From: Thomasclavelia spiroformis
GTDB taxonomy: Bacteria > Bacillota_I > Bacilli_A > Erysipelotrichales > Coprobacillaceae
Direction of reading: 5' to 3'
Assembly (NCBI GenBank): GCA_016901755.1
Contig: JACJKV010000002.1
Coordinates: forward strand, 62,001-126,000
DNA length: 64,000 bases
The notes under the pieces were generated by a model, which worked only from the letters and a program-made list of their open reading frames with translations, did not search any database and was not told where the DNA came from. This document shows, piece after piece, positions 26,414-35,255 of this stretch. The position numbers and the translations under genes were made by a program. Position 1 is the first letter of the stretch. Every line of letters begins with the position of its first letter.

Positions 26414-27058
26414 TTGAAAATAGAAATTGGAACTGAATTTCCACAATTCTTTGAATCAATGTATCCGGAAGAATTTGAGTTGTTTTCTCATTTTGAAGTG
26501 ACTGCTGCCATTCCTCATGTCCTATTTGCGATAACGACATGGAAAGAAAATGGACAGCCTAATATCTGTTTACATGCATGGAGCTGTTTTCACGGGGATC
26601 AAAATGCCTTTTTTGCGGTGATGGGAAATCTTTATCAGCATACGCATACTTTTAAAAATATTCAGCGAGATCAGTGTTTTTGTGTGAATTTTCTCTCTAT
26701 CCGTTACTACGAACAGTTGGTCAATACAATCAAGATGAATGAAACTGATACAGATGAATTTGTGGCTGGTAATTTTACGCTTGAACATGGCAAAACGATC
26801 CATGCGCCAGTCATTCAGGAGGCTTTTATGACCATGGAATGTACTTTAAAAGATATCCAGGATCTGACTCATTCAGGGAATACAGCGATGGTCATTGGAC
26901 AGGTACAGCATATTTCTGTAGAAGAAGGATATGCCCAAGGTTATCAGCGTTATGGAAAAGATGGCTTTACGCTGCTGATTCCATCACCTCAGGATTTGGT
27001 TTCAGGAAAAGCAAACCTTTCAGCAATCGGTACAGTTGATATACAGAAATATGACTGA
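26414..27058 (+). CDS. Flavin reductase-like, FMN-binding split-barrel protein
   Basis: 214 residues. The split barrel is visible: VTAAIPHVLFAITTWKENGQPN, FFAVMGNLYQHTHTFKNI and CFCVNFLSIRYYE. These are the FMN-contacting strands of the flavin reductase-like domain family. TTG 26414 is preferred to GTG 26405 because of GGGAA at 26400-26404. Reduced-flavin supply or a flavin-dependent reductase role is inferred. Confidence 0.75.
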   Translation: MKIEIGTEFPQFFESMYPEEFELFSHFEVTAAIPHVLFAITTWKENGQPNICLHAWSCFHGDQNAFFAVMGNLYQHTHTFKNIQRDQCFCVNFLSIRYYEQLVNTIKMNETDTDEFVAGNFTLEHGKTIHAPVIQEAFMTMECTLKDIQDLTHSGNTAMVIGQVQHISVEEGYAQGYQRYGKDGFTLLIPSPQDLVSGKANLSAIGTVDIQKYD

Positions 27059-27273
27059 CTTTAATTGTAAGATGATGGGATAGGTTACAAAAAATTGATT
27101 TATCTGGTTTTTATCTATTGTTAAAAGAATTATCGATAGTCATGACTGATATTTGCGTGCACAGATAGAAAATGACAGGTTATATATTCTGCTTCGATTG
27201 CAAGATTTAAAAAAAGGTGTAGAAAAGCCTATGTATTTGATTTTGTATAATTGTTATGGTGATTAAAAATAGA

Positions 27274-27307
27274 GAACAGTTTATCAGATGATAGACTGTT
27301 TTTTTTT
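27274..27307 (+). terminator. Terminator hairpin in the gap
   Basis: Arms AACAGT-TATC and GATA-ACTGTT (one mismatch between the two stem parts), loop AGAT, then a nine-base T-run. Confidence 0.65.
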
Positions 27308-27322
27308 ATCAATTTTATTTCA

Positions 27323-27351
27323 TTGACATAAAATTTTTATCCTGTTACGTT
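27323..27351 (+). promoter_or_regulatory. Promoter of the C45 acyltransferase gene
   Basis: TTGACA, a 17-base spacer, then TACGTT, about 50 bases upstream of ATG 27403. Confidence 0.5.
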
Positions 27352-27402
27352 ATGAATATGTAAGATCTTGCAAAATAAAAAATAAATAAAGCAGGTGAAA
27401 AT

Positions 27403-28422
27403 ATGTATCATAGTCGATTTAAAAATACCCACTATCAATCAGGTTATCACTGGGGAAAGCAATTAAAAAATCATGGTGTTTCCATCAGTAATCAGCATAC
27501 TTTTGTTATTACTGATGAAAGAAAGCTGTTTGCAAAAAAATGTCTGCCAGTTTATAAGGAATATTTTCCGGAAATTCTGGATGAAATCAAAGGGATTGCG
27601 GATGGTCAAGCGATGTCATATGAACAATTATATACGTTTTTATTAAGTATGTACTGTTTTGAGTTTGATAATCACTGTACCTGTTTTGCTTTTTATGATG
27701 ATGATCATATCATTTTTGGCAGAAACAGTGATTTTCTGGTGGAACTTGAAAAACTGTATATGAACTGTCTGTATAGCCTTGATAATGCTTATGCTTTTCA
27801 GGCCAATACGACTGCTTTTGTGCAGATGGAAGATGGGGTCAATGAATATGGTCTGGCGGTTGGCTTAACTTTTGTTTATCCCAGTCAGAAGGGTTATGGC
27901 TTAAATGCCGGCATGCTTGTCAGGTATATTCTGGAAAAATGCAAAAATACAAAAGAAGCCATTTCTTTTTTACAGCGGATTCCTATGGCTTCCTGCCAGA
28001 CGTTGACAATAGCGGATGTCAACAAAAACATTGCTGTGGTAGAATGCTGTCCAGAACATTTGAAAGTTATTCTGCCAAAGGAAAAGGAACAGTTTGTTGC
28101 TGCAACCAACACTTTTCATGAACTGAATATCGATCATTTAAAAAAAGGAAAGAATATTGATGACTGGCGTAGCGAAGAAAGATATCAGGTTGCCTGTCAG
28201 GCTTTATTGACACAGCAACGTCATTTTTCATGGCAATGTGCCAGTGATATTCTTTCTGGAAAATATGGATTTATGTGTCAGTATGACCGCAAGAGAGGGG
28301 CAGATACGGTTTGGTCTGTTATTTATGATCTGCAAAACTTGCGAATATGGCGGGTTGAAGGTAATCCCTCAAGAAAAAAATATAAAGAAGATCATAGATT
28401 CCATTTTCGTCAGATTGAATAA
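27403..28422 (+). CDS. C45-family autoproteolytic acyltransferase/amide hydrolase
   Basis: 339 residues. The N-terminal part ends in DNHCTCFAF, where the cysteine of CTCF is the expected N-terminal nucleophile exposed by self-cleavage, followed by HIIFGRNSDF and VNEYGLAVGLTF, as in acyl-CoA:6-aminopenicillanic-acid acyltransferase and related linear amide C-N hydrolases. NTFHEL near residue 240 is also typical. Members cleave N-acyl bonds (bile acid amides, penicillins, acyl amino acids); which substrate applies here cannot be decided. Monocistronic, with its own promoter and terminator. Confidence 0.82.
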   Translation: MYHSRFKNTHYQSGYHWGKQLKNHGVSISNQHTFVITDERKLFAKKCLPVYKEYFPEILDEIKGIADGQAMSYEQLYTFLLSMYCFEFDNHCTCFAFYDDDHIIFGRNSDFLVELEKLYMNCLYSLDNAYAFQANTTAFVQMEDGVNEYGLAVGLTFVYPSQKGYGLNAGMLVRYILEKCKNTKEAISFLQRIPMASCQTLTIADVNKNIAVVECCPEHLKVILPKEKEQFVAATNTFHELNIDHLKKGKNIDDWRSEERYQVACQALLTQQRHFSWQCASDILSGKYGFMCQYDRKRGADTVWSVIYDLQNLRIWRVEGNPSRKKYKEDHRFHFRQIE

Positions 28423-28434
28423 ATGATTTGTTTT

Positions 28435-28462
28435 AAAGACACGATAAAGCGTGTCTTTTTTC
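28435..28462 (+). terminator. Terminator after C45 gene
   Basis: Arms AAGACACG and CGTGTCTT, loop ATAAAG, then T-run. Confidence 0.85.
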
Positions 28463-28605
28463 TATTTTCGTCAAAATGATGGTGATATAAAGTATTTGAT
28501 GTATAATATCAAAAGAAACAATGTATATTTGTTTAGAAATATTTAAGAATTGATACGGCTTTTTATTATGAAATTATCGCTATACTTTTTTCGAGGTGAA
28601 AAAGT

Positions 28606-29187
28606 ATGGCAGTGAAAGCAACAAGATGGGCAACGATCATTGGAACGATATTGTTGTGTTTTGGAGTATTTTATCTGGGACAGAATCATTATTTAACAGA
28701 TCCTGAAAAGATGCAGATACTGCTTAGGCAGATGGGAATGCTGGCACCAGTTGTTTTTATGATGATACAGATCATCCAGGTTATCATTCCTGTTATTCCT
28801 GGTGGTGTCAGCAGTGGTATCGGAGTGCTGGTATTTGGACCAGTCGCTGGATTTATATATAATTATATTGGACTTTTGATAGGATCTTATCTGGCTTTTC
28901 AAATTGTAAAAAGGTATGGTAAAAGTTTTATTTTGAAAGTAACTGACCAAAAAACATATGATAAATATATTGGCTGGTTAAATAAAGGAAAAAGATTTGA
29001 AAGATTATTCGCAATGGCTATTTTATTGCCTGGTTTTCCTGATGATCTATTATGTATGATTGCTGGATTGACTGATATGTCGACACGCAAATTTATGATG
29101 ATCAATATTTTATGTAAACCAGCGGGCTTGATTTTATATTCTTATGGTATTAAAGAACTGTTGCTATTTATCGGTTCATTGTTTTAA
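28606..29187 (+). CDS. TVP38/TMEM64 (VTT/DedA-like) membrane protein
   Basis: 193 residues, five or six hydrophobic helices. The family core is visible: IPGGVSSGIGVLVFGPVAGFI and the pair LPGFPDDLLCMIAGLTDMS. GAGGTG lies nine bases before ATG. VTT proteins are thought to move lipids across the membrane. It precedes a two-component system by 13 bases, so it is probably the first gene of one operon. Confidence 0.85.
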   Translation: MAVKATRWATIIGTILLCFGVFYLGQNHYLTDPEKMQILLRQMGMLAPVVFMMIQIIQVIIPVIPGGVSSGIGVLVFGPVAGFIYNYIGLLIGSYLAFQIVKRYGKSFILKVTDQKTYDKYIGWLNKGKRFERLFAMAILLPGFPDDLLCMIAGLTDMSTRKFMMINILCKPAGLILYSYGIKELLLFIGSLF

Positions 29188-29200
29188 AAAAGGTGAGGAG

Positions 29201-29914
29201 ATGAAAATGATGAAATATAATATTCTGGTTGTCGAAGATGAAGAAGGTATACAGGAAACGGTCAAGATATTTCTGGAAAATCAGGGATATACCGTTTTTC
29301 AGGCATTTCATGGCTTGGAAGGTTTAGAGATTCTTCAAAAAAATGATATTCATCTGGCGATAGTTGATGTAATGATGCCAGTGATGGATGGGATTACTAT
29401 GACCATGAAATTAAGACAGCACTATGATATACCAGTTATTTTTTTAAGTGCTAAATCAGAAGATATTGATAAGATCACGGGTTTGAATATCGGTGGAGAT
29501 GATTATGTGACCAAGCCATTTGAGCCGATGGAACTGATTGCGCGGGTTAATTCTCATTTGCGTAGATATGAACAGATTCTTAATCTCAAACACCAGCAGG
29601 TCAAGAGCGATGATGCGATCATCACTGTTGGTGATTTAAAACTGGATACCGATACTAAAGAAGTCATTGTTCATGATGAAAGAAAGCATCTAACACTTAA
29701 AGAATACGAGATTCTCAAATTGCTGATGAGTCAGCCTGGTCGTATTTTTTCTTCTGAACAGATTTATGAAAACGTCTGGGGCGAAGATGCCGTGAATACT
29801 GAAACCATTATGGTACATATTAGAAAATTGAGAAAAAAAATAGAAGCTGATCCTAAAAATCCTGCTTATCTCAAGGTTGTCTGGGGTATAGGCTATAAGA
29901 TAGAAAAGATGTAG
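29201..29914 (+). CDS. OmpR-family response regulator
   Basis: 237 residues. Receiver with VVEDEEG, D56 in IVDVMMPVMDG, and TKPFEPMEL; C-terminal winged helix with LTLKEYEILKLLMSQPG, SSEQIYENVWG and VHIRKLRKKIE. It is close to VanR/YkoG-type regulators. Start ATG 29201 (or 29207/29210) follows AAAAAAGGTGAGG. The kinase gene starts 8 bases downstream. Confidence 0.9.
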   Translation: MKMMKYNILVVEDEEGIQETVKIFLENQGYTVFQAFHGLEGLEILQKNDIHLAIVDVMMPVMDGITMTMKLRQHYDIPVIFLSAKSEDIDKITGLNIGGDDYVTKPFEPMELIARVNSHLRRYEQILNLKHQQVKSDDAIITVGDLKLDTDTKEVIVHDERKHLTLKEYEILKLLMSQPGRIFSSEQIYENVWGEDAVNTETIMVHIRKLRKKIEADPKNPAYLKVVWGIGYKIEKM

Positions 29915-29922
29915 GTGATCAT

Positions 29923-31980
29923 ATGAAGAAAAATGGTAAAAAATTATTTGTTGTTATATTTGTGGTGCTTTTGCTTTTTTTAAGTCTCTTTACTGTTTCG
30001 ATGTATGATCAGGCAGTAGCGATGAACAAGAAAAAATATGACGATATTGTCTCTTATTTTAAGGATGATTTTCGGTATTATACTTTATATCTGGCACATC
30101 AGCTTGATCCGGATTATGAAGTTTTTCAATTTGGCGATGATGTTCCGGAAACAGTGAAAACAAAAATCAATAATCGATTTGCTGAAGAAGCTGCGTCTTC
30201 ACAGGCTTTTCTTTTAGCAGATGATGGATTTTTTTATGTCGCTAAAGATCTGTCTACAACAAATGTTGTTTCTAATAGTACGCATAACCTGCAAAATGAT
30301 GCTGATCAGTATGTCTGTTATATTGATATTCGCTATGATGAAAATGGACAATGCACTGTTAGTGATGATCAATATCAACAGATTTTTTCCAATTTTACTT
30401 TAAATGAACTGTTTGATGAGGATGAATATGCCTTGTATGATGTAACAGTTAATCAGCCACATCACATTCAAATCCAATTTATGGTAACAACGTCGGCGAA
30501 TTCATATAATGGTATATCTGGATATGTTCATTCTTGGCAGCGTTTTACTTCCTTTAGTATTTTAACATTGTGTATTGGAACAGTCATTCTGGCTTTGTTT
30601 TTTTTGATTTACCCAGTACGTTACGTGGCAGAAATCAATCCTTTTAAAACTATTAAGCACTGGAGTTTTGAAATTAATTTTTGTTTTTTAGCTACAGCTA
30701 TTTCTTTGATTTTTTTAATGTGTATCTTTGTTTCTGGATATACATTAAATGGATATTTTTCACAGATTTTCCAGAATTTTGGTATTGATGGCAGTCAGCA
30801 GATTTTGCTGGTGATCAATATACTCGTTTGGCTGATTAGTTTTTTAATGATTTCATTAGGACTGTTTGAATGTAAGTATATTTTGGCTTATGGTCCATGG
30901 TCTTTTTTCAAAGATCATACTTTGATTGCTTCTTTTTTCCGTATGATCAGACATCAGTCCAATGCTTTATTGGATGTACAGATCAATACACCATTACAGA
31001 AAACAATATTGAAATATGTTGTTATCAATGGCTGTGTAGCTGTTTTTATCGGTATTTTTGATTTTTATCTAGGAATTGTTTTTACTATTATTTATTCTTT
31101 TGTTATTTTTCGCAGTATTTCAAAACAAAGTGAGAAAATACAGAATGATTATCAAAAGATGATGAATTCAATTCATCATCTGATATCAGAAGATTTTTCG
31201 CAGAATATTCAGGAAGATCTTGGTATTTTTGAAGTCAGTCGACGTGAACTGGAACAGTTAAGTACTCAGTTTGAAAATGCTCTGCAAGAAAAAGTGAAAT
31301 CAGAAAAACTGAAAACAGAACTGATTTCTAATGTATCTCATGATTTGAAGACACCATTAACCTGTATCAGAAACTACATTGAAGTGTTAAATGATGATCA
31401 GTTAACCATTGAAAAAAGACATGAATATTTAAATAAAGTCAAAATATATGCCAACAGACTTAAAACATTAATTGAAGATCTGCTGGAAATCAGCAAGGTA
31501 GAAAGTGGCAATATTCAATTAGAGCTGGCGGATTTGAATATTGGTGATCTGATAGAACAGGTTTATATGCAAAGTGAAGAATTCTTTGCAGAAAAAGATC
31601 TGACAGTTATTAGAAAATATCCAGAAAACAAAATTGTTTTGCAATTGGACAGCCAGAAAACATATCGAATTTTTGAAAATCTGCTGATGAATATCAGCAA
31701 GTATGCTTTGCCGCATAGCCGTGCCTATGTTACGGTCAAAGACGAAGAACATGATGTTAAGATTATTATAACCAACATCTCAGAAGTGGCGATGGACTTT
31801 ACATCAGAAGAAATCATGGAACGATTTGTCCGTGGCGATAAATCACGTTCTAAGCAGGGAAGCGGCTTGGGATTGGCAATTGCCAGAAGTTTTACCGAAG
31901 TACAGGGGGGAGAATTCTCACTGGATATTGACTGTGATGTGTTTAAAGTCATCATTAACTTTCCTAAAATAACAGAATGA
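29923..31980 (+). CDS. Histidine kinase with extracellular domain and five-helix membrane part
   Basis: 685 residues. Helix 1 (about 8-25), an extracellular domain of about 175 residues, then four or more helices between residues 207 and 400, a coiled linker, the HisKA motif NVSHDLKTPLTCIRNYIEVL (histidine about 473) and an ATPase domain ending GSGLGLAIARSF. The N box is NLLMNISKYAL and the G1 position reads TNIS, the form common in VanS-like multi-helix kinases. GGTGATC precedes the ATG. Cognate to the regulator upstream. Confidence 0.88.
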   Translation: MKKNGKKLFVVIFVVLLLFLSLFTVSMYDQAVAMNKKKYDDIVSYFKDDFRYYTLYLAHQLDPDYEVFQFGDDVPETVKTKINNRFAEEAASSQAFLLADDGFFYVAKDLSTTNVVSNSTHNLQNDADQYVCYIDIRYDENGQCTVSDDQYQQIFSNFTLNELFDEDEYALYDVTVNQPHHIQIQFMVTTSANSYNGISGYVHSWQRFTSFSILTLCIGTVILALFFLIYPVRYVAEINPFKTIKHWSFEINFCFLATAISLIFLMCIFVSGYTLNGYFSQIFQNFGIDGSQQILLVINILVWLISFLMISLGLFECKYILAYGPWSFFKDHTLIASFFRMIRHQSNALLDVQINTPLQKTILKYVVINGCVAVFIGIFDFYLGIVFTIIYSFVIFRSISKQSEKIQNDYQKMMNSIHHLISEDFSQNIQEDLGIFEVSRRELEQLSTQFENALQEKVKSEKLKTELISNVSHDLKTPLTCIRNYIEVLNDDQLTIEKRHEYLNKVKIYANRLKTLIEDLLEISKVESGNIQLELADLNIGDLIEQVYMQSEEFFAEKDLTVIRKYPENKIVLQLDSQKTYRIFENLLMNISKYALPHSRAYVTVKDEEHDVKIIITNISEVAMDFTSEEIMERFVRGDKSRSKQGSGLGLAIARSFTEVQGGEFSLDIDCDVFKVIINFPKITE

Positions 31981-32008
31981 TCCATTATGGATGATTCTGT
32001 TTTTTTTA
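31971..32008 (+). terminator. Terminator after histidine kinase
   Basis: Arms ACAGAAT and ATTCTGT with inner arms ATCCA and TGGAT around TTA (one G-G mismatch), then a T-run. The left arm overlaps the last kinase codons. Confidence 0.85.
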
Positions 32009-32078
32009 GATTTTGTTTAGTTTTTCTACCTCTTTTTATTTTATCTTTCTTTTTAAGATAAATAAAGAGGTGATGGAA

Positions 32079-33134
32079 ATGCTGGAAATCGGAGCATCGT
32101 TTAGTTTGTTTATTTTATATTTTGTTTTTTATCATTGGATCTTAAAAAGAATTATTGATCATAAAGTTATTTGTCTTTTGGTGAGTCTGGTTTTTGCCTT
32201 GCCAGTAAGTAATATGGAAAGTGCCATGTTTATTTTTGAAATTTATTTTGCTGGCATTTATCTGCTTTTTTATCTAATCAGTCACCAGTTGTCTTTTTTA
32301 GCTGTATCGAGAAAGCTGATGTCAGTAATGATTGTTTTGTCATTGCTGATTTCCAGTTTAGCAGTTATATATGGTGAAAAGAATATGAAAAATATTCAAC
32401 AAACAGTTTATGATGTCTATACCGATAAGGCATTATCGAAAGATTATTCGCTGGTAATGATATCAGATCTGCATTATCCAGCAACGATGAATGCATCTAA
32501 ACTTAAACAGCTGGTTAAAAGAATCAGTCATGATGCTCCTGATTTGATTGTTTTATGTGGGGATATCGTTGATGAACATACAGATAAAAAAGAAATAAAA
32601 GAGGTCTTCGCTATTTTGGGTTCTTTGTCAAAACAAAGTCAGCTTTACTATGTTTTTGGCAATCATGACACTGGAAACTATGCCTGTCATCACGAGATCA
32701 CTTTTGACTGGCTGAAAACAGTTATTGAAAAGCAACATATCACTGTACTGGTAGATGAAAGTATCTGCTTTCATCAGGAAATCATGTTGACCGGACGTTT
32801 GGATGTCAGCTTTGCACAAAGAAAACCCCTTGAGCAGGTTCTTTTATCAGAGGATAACAATCATTATCAGATCGTTCTTGATCATCGACCTGAAGAACTG
32901 TCAGAAAATGCTTTATATGATGTTGATCTGCATCTATCAGGACATACGCATGCTGGTCAGATTTTCCCGCTTTACTTCTTTTATGAATGGCTGCATGTTA
33001 ATGAACTGAATTATGGAAAAAAGCTTTATCAGCAAATGACAGCGATCAATTCGTCAGGTGCAGGAGGCTGGGGCTTTCCGGTTAGGACGGAACATCACAG
33101 TGAATATGTCCTGGTTCGTATTCATAAAAAATAA
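32079..33134 (+). CDS. Membrane-anchored metallophosphoesterase, YkuE-like
   Basis: 351 residues. Three or four N-terminal helices (to about residue 100) are followed by a calcineurin-like domain with all metal motifs: ISDLHYP, CGDIVDEH, FGNHDTG and LSGHTHAG. AGAGGTG six bases before ATG 32079 fixes the start. The active domain is predicted outside the cell. YkuE-type enzymes act on wall or lipid-linked substrates; the exact one is unknown. Confidence 0.87.
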   Translation: MLEIGASFSLFILYFVFYHWILKRIIDHKVICLLVSLVFALPVSNMESAMFIFEIYFAGIYLLFYLISHQLSFLAVSRKLMSVMIVLSLLISSLAVIYGEKNMKNIQQTVYDVYTDKALSKDYSLVMISDLHYPATMNASKLKQLVKRISHDAPDLIVLCGDIVDEHTDKKEIKEVFAILGSLSKQSQLYYVFGNHDTGNYACHHEITFDWLKTVIEKQHITVLVDESICFHQEIMLTGRLDVSFAQRKPLEQVLLSEDNNHYQIVLDHRPEELSENALYDVDLHLSGHTHAGQIFPLYFFYEWLHVNELNYGKKLYQQMTAINSSGAGGWGFPVRTEHHSEYVLVRIHKK

Positions 33135-33159
33135 ACTGTATATATTATATATTGACAGT
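33135..33159. promoter_or_regulatory. GntR/YtrA operator half-sites over the -35
   Basis: ACTGT and ACAGT half-sites with ATAT-rich interior span the -35 box of the ytrA-like promoter. A second, better operator lies just downstream. Confidence 0.5.
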
Positions 33160-33181
33160 ATAGACAGAAATAAGTTATACT
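33152..33181 (+). promoter_or_regulatory. Promoter of ytrA-like operon
   Basis: TTGACA, 18-base spacer, TATACT, 45 bases upstream of ATG 33226. Confidence 0.75.
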
Positions 33182-33205
33182 GTATATGTAAGATATATAC
33201 AGTAT
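33177..33205. promoter_or_regulatory. YtrA-type operator, 11-bp inverted repeat
   Basis: ATACTGTATAT and ATATACAGTAT are perfect complements with a 7-base spacer. The repeat overlaps the -10 box and start region, well placed for repression by the GntR protein encoded next. Confidence 0.75.
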
Positions 33206-33225
33206 ATATGATGAGGTGAATTTTC

Positions 33226-33600
33226 ATGGAAATTATATTAAGCCAAACGAGTTCCCAGCCAATCTATGAACAGATTGTGATGCAAATCAAAGAAATGATC
33301 ATGAAGGGAACACTGAAAGCAGACGATCCTTTGCCATCAATGCGCAAATTGGCAAAAGATCTTCATGTCAGTATTATTACGACGCAAAGAGCGTATGAAG
33401 AACTGGCTAAAGACGGATTTATTACGATTATTCCCGCTAAAGGGGCCTATGTTGCCAGAGCGAATCAGGATTTTATCAAAGAGGAAAACTTAAGAAGGAT
33501 TGAGAAAATGTTGAGCGATGTCTGTATTCTGGCAAGACAGAATGGTATTGCTATAGAGGAACTGAAAACCTTGCTGCAATACCTGTATCAGGAGGAATGA
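33226..33600 (+). CDS. GntR-family regulator, YtrA subfamily
   Basis: 124 residues. SSQPIYEQIVMQIKEMIMKGTL and the winged HTH PLPSMRKLAKDLHVSIITTQRAYEELAKDG are followed by only a short dimer helix pair, the hallmark of the YtrA subfamily. GAGGTG precedes the ATG. The ABC genes follow with stop/start overlap. It probably represses its own operon through two ACTGT...ACAGT repeats and is released by a cell-wall antibiotic, as YtrA is. Confidence 0.9.
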   Translation: MEIILSQTSSQPIYEQIVMQIKEMIMKGTLKADDPLPSMRKLAKDLHVSIITTQRAYEELAKDGFITIIPAKGAYVARANQDFIKEENLRRIEKMLSDVCILARQNGIAIEELKTLLQYLYQEE

Positions 33601-33602
33601 TG

Positions 33603-34460
33603 ATGAAAAATGCAATTGAAATAAAAAATCTTTCTAAAAAATATGATGATTTTTTATTAGACAAAGTGACATTGAAGGTACCTATGGGTACGATAGTCGG
33701 TTTAATTGGAGAAAATGGAGCAGGAAAGTCAACACTGATCAATACAATCGTTGGAATCTTGGCTTCTGATCATGACCAGCTGGAGGTACTAGGAGAAAAA
33801 CTGGACGAACATGAAAAAGATATTAAAGAACAGATTGCTGTTATTTTTGATTCAATTCATTATAATCAGGAATTTACACCAAAATTTATTGGTTATCTGT
33901 TAAGTCAGACCTATCGTAACTGGAAGCAGGATACCTATCAGTATTATCTGGAATATTTTGGTCTGCCCGAAAAGAAAAAACTCAAAACCTTTTCTCGAGG
34001 AATGAAAATGAAACTGGAATTTGCGATAGCGTTCAGTCATGAAGCTAGGCTGCTTATTTTAGATGAAGCAACTAGTGGCCTTGATCCTGTTGTCAGGGAT
34101 GATATTTTGTCAATCATTCGTGAGTTTACAAAGCAGGAGGATCATACGGTGCTGCTTTCATCACATATCACCAGTGATCTTGACAAGATTGCAGATTATA
34201 TTGCCTATCTGCATCAGGGCAAGCTGCTGTTTATGAAATCTTATGAAGAACTTCATGAAGAATTTGGCATTATTCATGCAAGACAAGAATTGCTGGATAC
34301 ATTAGATCCAGATGATGTAGTGGCTTATATTAAAGAACCATACAGTTATTCTATTCTGGTCAGCAATCGTCTGGCAATTCAAAAAACATTTCAGGACCTG
34401 GAAATAAAGCGACCAACGATCGAGGAAATCATGATTTTCTATGCTAAAGGAGTGAATTAG
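33603..34460 (+). CDS. ABC transporter ATP-binding protein (YtrB-like)
   Basis: 285 residues. Walker A GENGAGKST, signature FSRGMKMKLEFA, Walker B LLILDEATSGLDP and switch LLSSHI. The signature FSRG replaces LSGG, as in ABC-2 ATPases of the YtrB/YxlF type. AGGAGG seven bases before ATG 33603; earlier in-frame ATGs at 33597 and 33600 overlap the regulator stop. Works with the adjacent permease. Confidence 0.88.
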   Translation: MKNAIEIKNLSKKYDDFLLDKVTLKVPMGTIVGLIGENGAGKSTLINTIVGILASDHDQLEVLGEKLDEHEKDIKEQIAVIFDSIHYNQEFTPKFIGYLLSQTYRNWKQDTYQYYLEYFGLPEKKKLKTFSRGMKMKLEFAIAFSHEARLLILDEATSGLDPVVRDDILSIIREFTKQEDHTVLLSSHITSDLDKIADYIAYLHQGKLLFMKSYEELHEEFGIIHARQELLDTLDPDDVVAYIKEPYSYSILVSNRLAIQKTFQDLEIKRPTIEEIMIFYAKGVN

Positions 34461-34461
34461 T

Positions 34462-35112
34462 ATGAAAGGGATTATTATCAAGGATTTTTATGAAAGTTTT
34501 TGTTTAAGAAAAAATATGATAGGTATGATTTTTGCATTTATCTGTTTGATTGTGATGGTCTTTGCCTGGAAAAATCTTTATAGTTTGGTATTAACGGTTG
34601 TAATCGTTATACCGATGATTGGCTGTTGTACATTACAGTATTCTCTTGAGCAGGATGAAATATGTAAATATGATCAGCGTTTACTGTCTTTTCCAATCAC
34701 AAGAAAAGAAATTGTTCAGGCCAAGATCATGAGCACAGTTATTTTATCACTTTTAGCGAATATGCTGTTTTCTTTACCGGTAACTCTTACGTATGCTTTA
34801 CTTTTTCATATTGTTGATTTGCAGACAGCATTAGGTATCTGGGTGGTTGGTCTGGTCATTTCATTTATTATGACGCCCATTAACAATATAGGATTTTTTC
34901 TGTTGGGTAATAAAAGAGGAACGATATTTTATATGATTTTTCTTATCATTGTTGCTTTATCTTATGTTTTTGTTCATCTTGCGATTGGTATTAATGAACT
35001 TTTGCTGATTTCCAAGAATATCTGGCTGATCATTGGTATTATGGCAGCATTCTTATTGAATATCATCGGTTATCTAGCTTGTGTGAAAATTTATACAGTC
35101 AAACATTCTTGA
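34462..35112 (+). CDS. ABC-2 type permease
   Basis: 216 residues with six hydrophobic helices (about 20-45, 50-58, 88-110, 118-140, 150-172, 180-205). The segment SLEQDEICKYDQRLLSFPITRKEIVQAK is the cytoplasmic loop seen in ABC-2 permeases of GntR-linked exporters. One base separates it from the ATPase stop. Likely efflux of, or protection from, a cell-envelope antibiotic; this is inference from the YtrA context. Confidence 0.8.
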   Translation: MKGIIIKDFYESFCLRKNMIGMIFAFICLIVMVFAWKNLYSLVLTVVIVIPMIGCCTLQYSLEQDEICKYDQRLLSFPITRKEIVQAKIMSTVILSLLANMLFSLPVTLTYALLFHIVDLQTALGIWVVGLVISFIMTPINNIGFFLLGNKRGTIFYMIFLIIVALSYVFVHLAIGINELLLISKNIWLIIGIMAAFLLNIIGYLACVKIYTVKHS

Positions 35113-35141
35113 TTTTTTGTGATCAATAGGATTAGTCAGTT

Positions 35142-35176
35142 ACCTCCGGTTGTTTAAAACAACGGGAGGTTTTTTT
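35142..35176 (+). terminator. Terminator of ytrA-like operon
   Basis: Arms ACCTCC and GGAGGT with inner arms GTTGTT and AACAAC, then TTTTTTT. Confidence 0.9.
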
Positions 35177-35199
35177 GTAAGAAAAAGATATGATGATTT

Positions 35200-35234
35200 A
35201 TTGACAGAAAATTGACAGTTTTTTGATATATAAT
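35200..35234 (+). promoter_or_regulatory. Promoter with ATTGACAG direct repeat
   Basis: ATTGACAG at 35200 and 35211 (period 11) precedes TATAAT at 35229-35234. Neither TTGACA is 17 bases from the -10 (22 and 11), so this looks like an activator-dependent promoter where OmpR-type dimers bind a tandem repeat one helical turn apart. Confidence 0.6.
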
Positions 35235-35255
35235 AACAAAAAGGAAGTGGATATA

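Larger units (their letters stand above)
27059..27402 (+). other. Intergenic region, no gene seen
   Basis: 344 bases with only short stop-interrupted frames. It holds a free-standing hairpin with T-run at 27274-27307, a TATAAT at 27246-27251, and a promoter for the C45 gene. The 200 bases between the flavin-reductase stop and the hairpin could be a 3' UTR or a small transcript. Confidence 0.5.
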
